Assembly (NCBI GenBank): GCA_934351835.1
Contig: CAKRJP010000002.1
Location: 62,001-126,000 of the forward strand
Direction: 5' to 3'
DNA: 64,000 nt
Origin: an uncultured Lachnospiraceae bacterium
GTDB taxonomy: Bacteria > Bacillota > Clostridia > Lachnospirales > Lachnospiraceae
Below, in pieces: positions 60,744 to 64,000 of the stretch. Under the pieces are notes generated by a model. It was not told the origin of the DNA and ran no database searches. It saw nothing but the letters and a program-made list of their open reading frames with translations. A program made the translations under genes and the position numbers. The stretch's first letter is position 1. Each line of letters opens with the position of its first letter.

Positions 60744-61403
60744 CTATACAAAATGTCCAATAAAACTCTGTCTGTGAATCGGTGTCGGTCCCAGTTCCTT
60801 TAATCCTGCAATATGTGCTTTCGTCCCGTAACCTTTATTGCTGGCGAAATCATACCCCGGCAACACTTTGTCATATTCCACCATCAGACGGTCTCTGGTT
60901 ACTTTGGCAATAATACTTGCTGCTGCAATGGACACACTCTTGGCATCTCCCTTAATGATCGGAACCTGTGGAATATCAACCTCCGGAATTGTCACCGCAT
61001 CATTTAGCAAAATGTCCGGGCGAATTTTCAGATTAGAAATAGCTTCCCGCATCGCCTCGTAGGTTGCCTGCAAAATATTAATCTCATCGATTCTTGCCGG
61101 ACTTGCCATCCCGATTCCTGTCGCAATTGCTTTTTCCATGATCTCATCATAAAGAAGTTCTCTCTTTTTCTCCGATAACTTCTTTGAATCATTTAAATAT
61201 AAAATCGTTACATCTTTTGGCAAAATCACCGCTCCCGCAACGACAGGTCCTGCTAACGGTCCTCTTCCCACTTCGTCAATCCCGCAGATATATTCACACA
61301 TGGAATATTCTTTCTCATAGACTTTCATTGTCTCCAGACGCGCCAGCTCTTTTTCTAATTTTTCCTGCTGTTTCCGCAGTCTTTCTTCTTCTCGTTTATT
61401 CAT
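60744..61403 (-). CDS. rnhB: Ribonuclease HII
   Basis: A 219-residue enzyme that cuts RNA in RNA-DNA hybrids. The catalytic Asp-Glu pair is in ICGIDEVGRGPLAGPVVAGAV near 39-59; further acidic residues are in LLNDAVTIP near 131 and the GDAKSVSIAAASIIAKVTRDR region near 152-172. An N-terminal helical Lys/Glu-rich stretch (about 35 residues) precedes the core. The gene overlaps the end of lepB by eight bases. Confidence 0.97.
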   Translation of the reverse strand: MNKREEERLRKQQEKLEKELARLETMKVYEKEYSMCEYICGIDEVGRGPLAGPVVAGAVILPKDVTILYLNDSKKLSEKKRELLYDEIMEKAIATGIGMASPARIDEINILQATYEAMREAISNLKIRPDILLNDAVTIPEVDIPQVPIIKGDAKSVSIAAASIIAKVTRDRLMVEYDKVLPGYDFASNKGYGTKAHIAGLKELGPTPIHRQSFIGHFV

Positions 61404-61953
61404 GTTTGATTACTCCCATTTTATTAAATGGATAAATGCGGATCCACGCTTTTCCCATCAGTTCACTTCTCGTTAGGATTCCCACGCTTGGATCACGGCT
61501 GTCTGAGCTGTGATTTCGATTATCTCCCAGTACAAAATATTCGTCTGCTCCCAGCGTAATCGGTTCCTCTGCTATACCTGCACTCTCCATCACTTCCGCA
61601 CCGTAAATATCACTGGCAAGCTGTTCTCCATTGATATAAACATATCCATCGATAACCTGAACGGTCTCTCCCGGAAGTCCGATAATTCTCTTAATATAGT
61701 AAGTATCTTCCTCATATCTGTACGGAAATACGATAATATCAAATCGGCTTGGATCACTGAAACGATAGGATAATTTGTCTACGATCAAATTGTCTCCATC
61801 ACTGAGTGTCGTCTCCATAGAAGATCCGCTGACGCGCGTTCTCTGTCCGACATATGTAATAATCACATATGTCAACGCAAGAATAATCAGTATATAAATA
61901 ATCCATCCGCCAATCTCTCTTAATATTCCTGGTTCTTTCTCTCTTCCTGCCAC
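61396..61953 (-). CDS. lepB: Signal peptidase I, first copy
   Basis: A 185-residue type I signal peptidase with one N-terminal helix (about 16-34) and an outer catalytic domain. The catalytic Ser is in VSGSSMETTLSDGD near 45 and the catalytic Lys in YYIKRIIGLPGE near 86; GDNRNHSSDSRDP near 144 is the closing motif. The start is a GTG, preceded by AAAGGGG. A second lepB lies on the other side of rbgA. Confidence 0.95.
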   Translation of the reverse strand: MAGREKEPGILREIGGWIIYILIILALTYVIITYVGQRTRVSGSSMETTLSDGDNLIVDKLSYRFSDPSRFDIIVFPYRYEEDTYYIKRIIGLPGETVQVIDGYVYINGEQLASDIYGAEVMESAGIAEEPITLGADEYFVLGDNRNHSSDSRDPSVGILTRSELMGKAWIRIYPFNKMGVIKHE

Positions 61954-62003
61954 CGGATGTTATCCCCTTTCTGCAAATCCCTCTTCTTTTCGTTTTCTAA
62001 AGA

Positions 62004-62852
62004 TTAAATGTCCTCCGGATACTCCAGTGTCAGTCGTCCCAGTCGTCCATTTCGGAAATCATCCATCAATAATCCGGCTGCTTTCTCTGTATCTAATTCA
62101 TTTCCTCTGACCAGACAATGTCTGCTCTCTGCAATACGATTCAGTACTACATATTCATCATTATCTGACTCAATATTATATTTTTCTTCCAAAACTCCCG
62201 GATAATACGGATTCATAAATTTAATCAGTTCTCCCGCAAGCTCTTCGGTATTCAAAATTTCATCCTTAATGGAGCCGATAAATGCAAGCCGAAGCCCAAC
62301 TTCCTGATCCTCAAATTTTGGCCACAAAATTCCCGGCGTATCCAGAAGTTCTACCTGCTTGTTCAGGCGGATCCACTGTTTTCCCTTAGTCACTCCCGGT
62401 TTATTTCCTGTCTTTGCACAGGCTTTTCCTGCAAGCGCATTAATAAAGGTCGATTTTCCCACATTCGGAATACCTACTACCATCGCCCGAACCGGACGAT
62501 TTAAGATTCCTCGCTTACGGTCTCTCTCAATCTTCTCTTTGCATGCCTCTTTAATCACCCCCTGGATAGATTTAATCCCTGTTCCCTTTTTTGAATTAAC
62601 TTTTACCACATGATAACCTTTGGACTTGAAATAGTCTGTCCAGGCATCATTCCATTTTTCTTCCGCCATATCTGCCTTGTTTAGCAAAACCATTCTTGCC
62701 TTATTCTGACTCAATTCATCGATATCCGGATTACGACTGCTCATTGGGATTCTGGCATCTACCAGTTCAATGACCAGATCTATTAATTTAATATTTTCCT
62801 GCATCATACGCTTTGCTTTTGTCATATGACCAGGATACCACTGAAAATGCAT
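62004..62852 (-). CDS. rbgA: Ribosome biogenesis GTPase A
   Basis: A 282-residue circularly permuted GTPase that helps mature the 50S subunit. Its motifs are in permuted order: G4 LLNKADM near 57-63, then G1 GIPNVGKSTFINAL near 127-140 and G3 DTPGILWP near 170. FQWYPGHMTKAKRM at the N terminus is a family mark. AAAGGAGGAACT precedes the ATG. Placed between two lepB genes in the rplS-lepB-rbgA-lepB-rnhB order. Confidence 0.97.
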   Translation of the reverse strand: MHFQWYPGHMTKAKRMMQENIKLIDLVIELVDARIPMSSRNPDIDELSQNKARMVLLNKADMAEEKWNDAWTDYFKSKGYHVVKVNSKKGTGIKSIQGVIKEACKEKIERDRKRGILNRPVRAMVVGIPNVGKSTFINALAGKACAKTGNKPGVTKGKQWIRLNKQVELLDTPGILWPKFEDQEVGLRLAFIGSIKDEILNTEELAGELIKFMNPYYPGVLEEKYNIESDNDEYVVLNRIAESRHCLVRGNELDTEKAAGLLMDDFRNGRLGRLTLEYPEDI

Positions 62853-62862
62853 AGTTCCTCCT

Positions 62863-63501
62863 TTATTTCACAAAACCTCTGTGTTTTCCAGGTGAAATAA
62901 TATACCAGGCTTTTCCGTAAAGATAGTCTCTCTTCACCGCCCCGATATCCGCGTTACGGCTGTCCTCGCTGTTCTCACGGTCATCTCCCAGTACGAAATA
63001 TTCATCACCGCCCAGGGTGATCTCTTCTCCTGCGATTCCCACATTGTCTATATTGGTTGTATCATAATCTTCTTCTAATTTTTCTCCGTTGATGTAGACT
63101 CTGTTTTCTACGATCTGCACTTTTTCCCCCGGAAGTCCTACAATACGTTTCACATAATAATGTGTATTCTCATTCCCTTTCGGCTTAAACACAACGATAT
63201 CACCACGTTTCGGGCTGGATGCATTGTATACTGCCCGATTTACAAGCACAATATCTCCATTATAAAGCACCGGATTCATGGAATCCCCGACAACACTTAC
63301 TCTCTGCCCGTAATACCAGACAAACACAAATGCAAACAGACATACCAGTGCGATCTTAAAAATCCAGCCAAATACGATCTTCACCCATTTCTTATCCGGT
63401 TTTAACTTTCTGGTGCTTCGTCGAAGTTTCTTCTGCAGCTGCTTATATTTTTTATTCTGTACTTTTACTTTTCTGCGCTGATACTTTTTCTTCTTTGCCA
63501 T
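62863..63501 (-). CDS. lepB: Signal peptidase I, second copy
   Basis: A 212-residue type I signal peptidase. A highly basic N-terminal tail of about 45 residues (AKKKKYQRRK start, then further Lys/Arg) precedes the helix at about 46-64. The catalytic Ser is in VVGDSMNPVLYNGD near 76 and the Lys in HYYVKRIVGLPGE near 120; VLGDDRENSEDSRNAD is the GDxxxxSxDSR box. I start at MAKKKKY; a frame to 63537 adds residues from the leader. It differs from the first copy mainly in the long basic tail. Confidence 0.95.
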   Translation of the reverse strand: MAKKKKYQRRKVKVQNKKYKQLQKKLRRSTRKLKPDKKWVKIVFGWIFKIALVCLFAFVFVWYYGQRVSVVGDSMNPVLYNGDIVLVNRAVYNASSPKRGDIVVFKPKGNENTHYYVKRIVGLPGEKVQIVENRVYINGEKLEEDYDTTNIDNVGIAGEEITLGGDEYFVLGDDRENSEDSRNADIGAVKRDYLYGKAWYIISPGKHRGFVK

Positions 63502-63565
63502 ATCATCACCCGTATTATCAAAAAGGACAACATACATTTTGTAGTTGTCCTTTTTACTCAGTTTC

Positions 63566-63910
63566 CTATTTTACTAATTCTTTAACTTTAGCCTTCTTAC
63601 CAACGCGGTCTCTTAAGTAGAATAATTTAGCTCTTCTTACTTTACCTCTTCTTACTACTTCAATCTTCTCAACGTTTGGTGAGTGTACCGGCCATGTCTT
63701 CTCAACACCTACACCGTTAGATGTCTTTCTAACTGTAAATGTCTCTCTTGCTCCACCGCCCTGTCTCTTCAGAACTGTTCCCTCGAACACCTGAATTCTT
63801 TCACGGTTACCCTCTTTGATCTTTCCGTAAACTTTAACAGTATCTCCTACGTGGAATTCTGCAACTTCTTTCACCTGAGCTGCTTCAATATTCTTAATAA
63901 TATCGTTCAT
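63566..63910 (-). CDS. rplS: 50S ribosomal protein L19
   Basis: A 114-residue ribosomal protein at the 30S-50S interface. It shows HVGDTVKVYGKIKEGNRERIQ, FEGTVLKRQGGGARETFTVRK and PVHSPNVEKIEVVRRGKVRRAKLFYLRDRVGKKAKVKE, all family hallmarks. AAGGAGGTCACACATC precedes the ATG. It is the first readable gene of the rplS-lepB-rbgA-lepB-rnhB cluster. Confidence 0.98.
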   Translation of the reverse strand: MNDIIKNIEAAQVKEVAEFHVGDTVKVYGKIKEGNRERIQVFEGTVLKRQGGGARETFTVRKTSNGVGVEKTWPVHSPNVEKIEVVRRGKVRRAKLFYLRDRVGKKAKVKELVK

Positions 63911-64000
63911 GATGTGTGACCTCCTTAATAATATTGGATGTTCTTAATACATTCGGTACCAGAGGACCATCGATTTTCTTCACAACACGCTATATCTTAT
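63911..64000 (-). other. rplS leader region up to the window edge
   Basis: No coding frame is supported here. A small imperfect GAATGT/ACATCC hairpin lies just before the AAGGAGG site. An L19 leader is known in some Firmicutes, but the visible structure is too small to claim it, and trmD is not reached within the window. Confidence 0.3.

Noticed and set aside
1..64000. CRISPR array, prophage, integrase, att sites or rRNA operon
   Set aside because: No regularly spaced repeats, phage genes, recombinases or rRNA sequence were seen anywhere in the window.

Overview
The window reads as chromosomal core sequence from a low-to-medium GC, anaerobic, Gram-positive Firmicute, most likely a gut Lachnospiraceae (Clostridium cluster XIVa). 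The basis is gene content and order: fermentative acetate genes (pta-ackA), UPF0210/ACT genes, a short SpoVB-like flippase, a DUF6472 protein, PFL/DegV families and strong AGGAGG ribosome sites. Nearly all genes are on the minus strand; only a SpoVB-like flippase, a two-gene ABC importer and an MMPL exporter are on the plus strand. I see no prophage, intact transposon, CRISPR array or rRNA.

Layout, in window order. 1-3.5 kb: lower glycolysis (gpmI start, tpiA, pgk, gap). 3.5-7.7 kb: a PHP phosphatase and the iscR-iscS-iscU-mnmA iron-sulfur/tRNA-thiolation operon. 7.7-12.7 kb: flippase, gntR-icd-DUF6472 operon, ilvA. 12.7-19.3 kb: rnc-smc-ftsY (with ilvA as fourth gene) and plsX-acpP. 19.4-25 kb: an accessory block with a truncated nucleotidyltransferase, a LytTR/GHKL two-component system and a BceAB-like ABC transporter whose permease ribosome site lies in a predicted hairpin. 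25-28.5 kb: two proline-specific peptidases and a 0.7-kb gene-free stretch. 28.5-33 kb: pta-ackA-yceD-rpmF and tmcAL. 33-39.6 kb: polA-coaE-MBL-ACT-UPF0210-degV-tmcAL run. 39.7-45 kb: a ferredoxin plus an M20-fold protein that has lost most metal ligands, tRNA-Leu, a lipoprotein, trmB-lysA. 45-52.6 kb: ppk-topB-hexapeptide protein, argH-asd, queH. 52.7-58.4 kb: ABC importer without a binding protein, P5C dehydrogenase and MMPL exporter sharing a divergent promoter region. 58.4-64 kb: tRNA-Thr, mscS and the rplS-lepB-rbgA-lepB-rnhB-yraN-pgeF cluster.

How genes fit together. The isc operon supplies sulfur to MnmA, and its Rrf2 regulator has the three cysteines of IscR plus a near-perfect dyad over its own -10 box. 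The GntR gene leads the isocitrate dehydrogenase operon; the core of its promoter dyad (TTGTATACA) recurs in front of the P5C dehydrogenase gene, which suggests a shared glutamate/2-oxoglutarate regulon (inference). The MMPL promoter carries two TGACT-type dyads but has no regulator beside it.

The most unusual items are: a probable M20 pseudoenzyme behind a mini-ferredoxin; the ribosome-site hairpin and coupled truncated nucleotidyltransferase in the LytTR/ABC block; a chain of mutually exclusive hairpins between pgk and tpiA; a 46-bp hairpin repeat present twice after acpP and rpmF terminators; and a structured gene-free region that could be an IS200/IS605-type remnant. No clearly new multi-gene system could be demonstrated from sequence alone.
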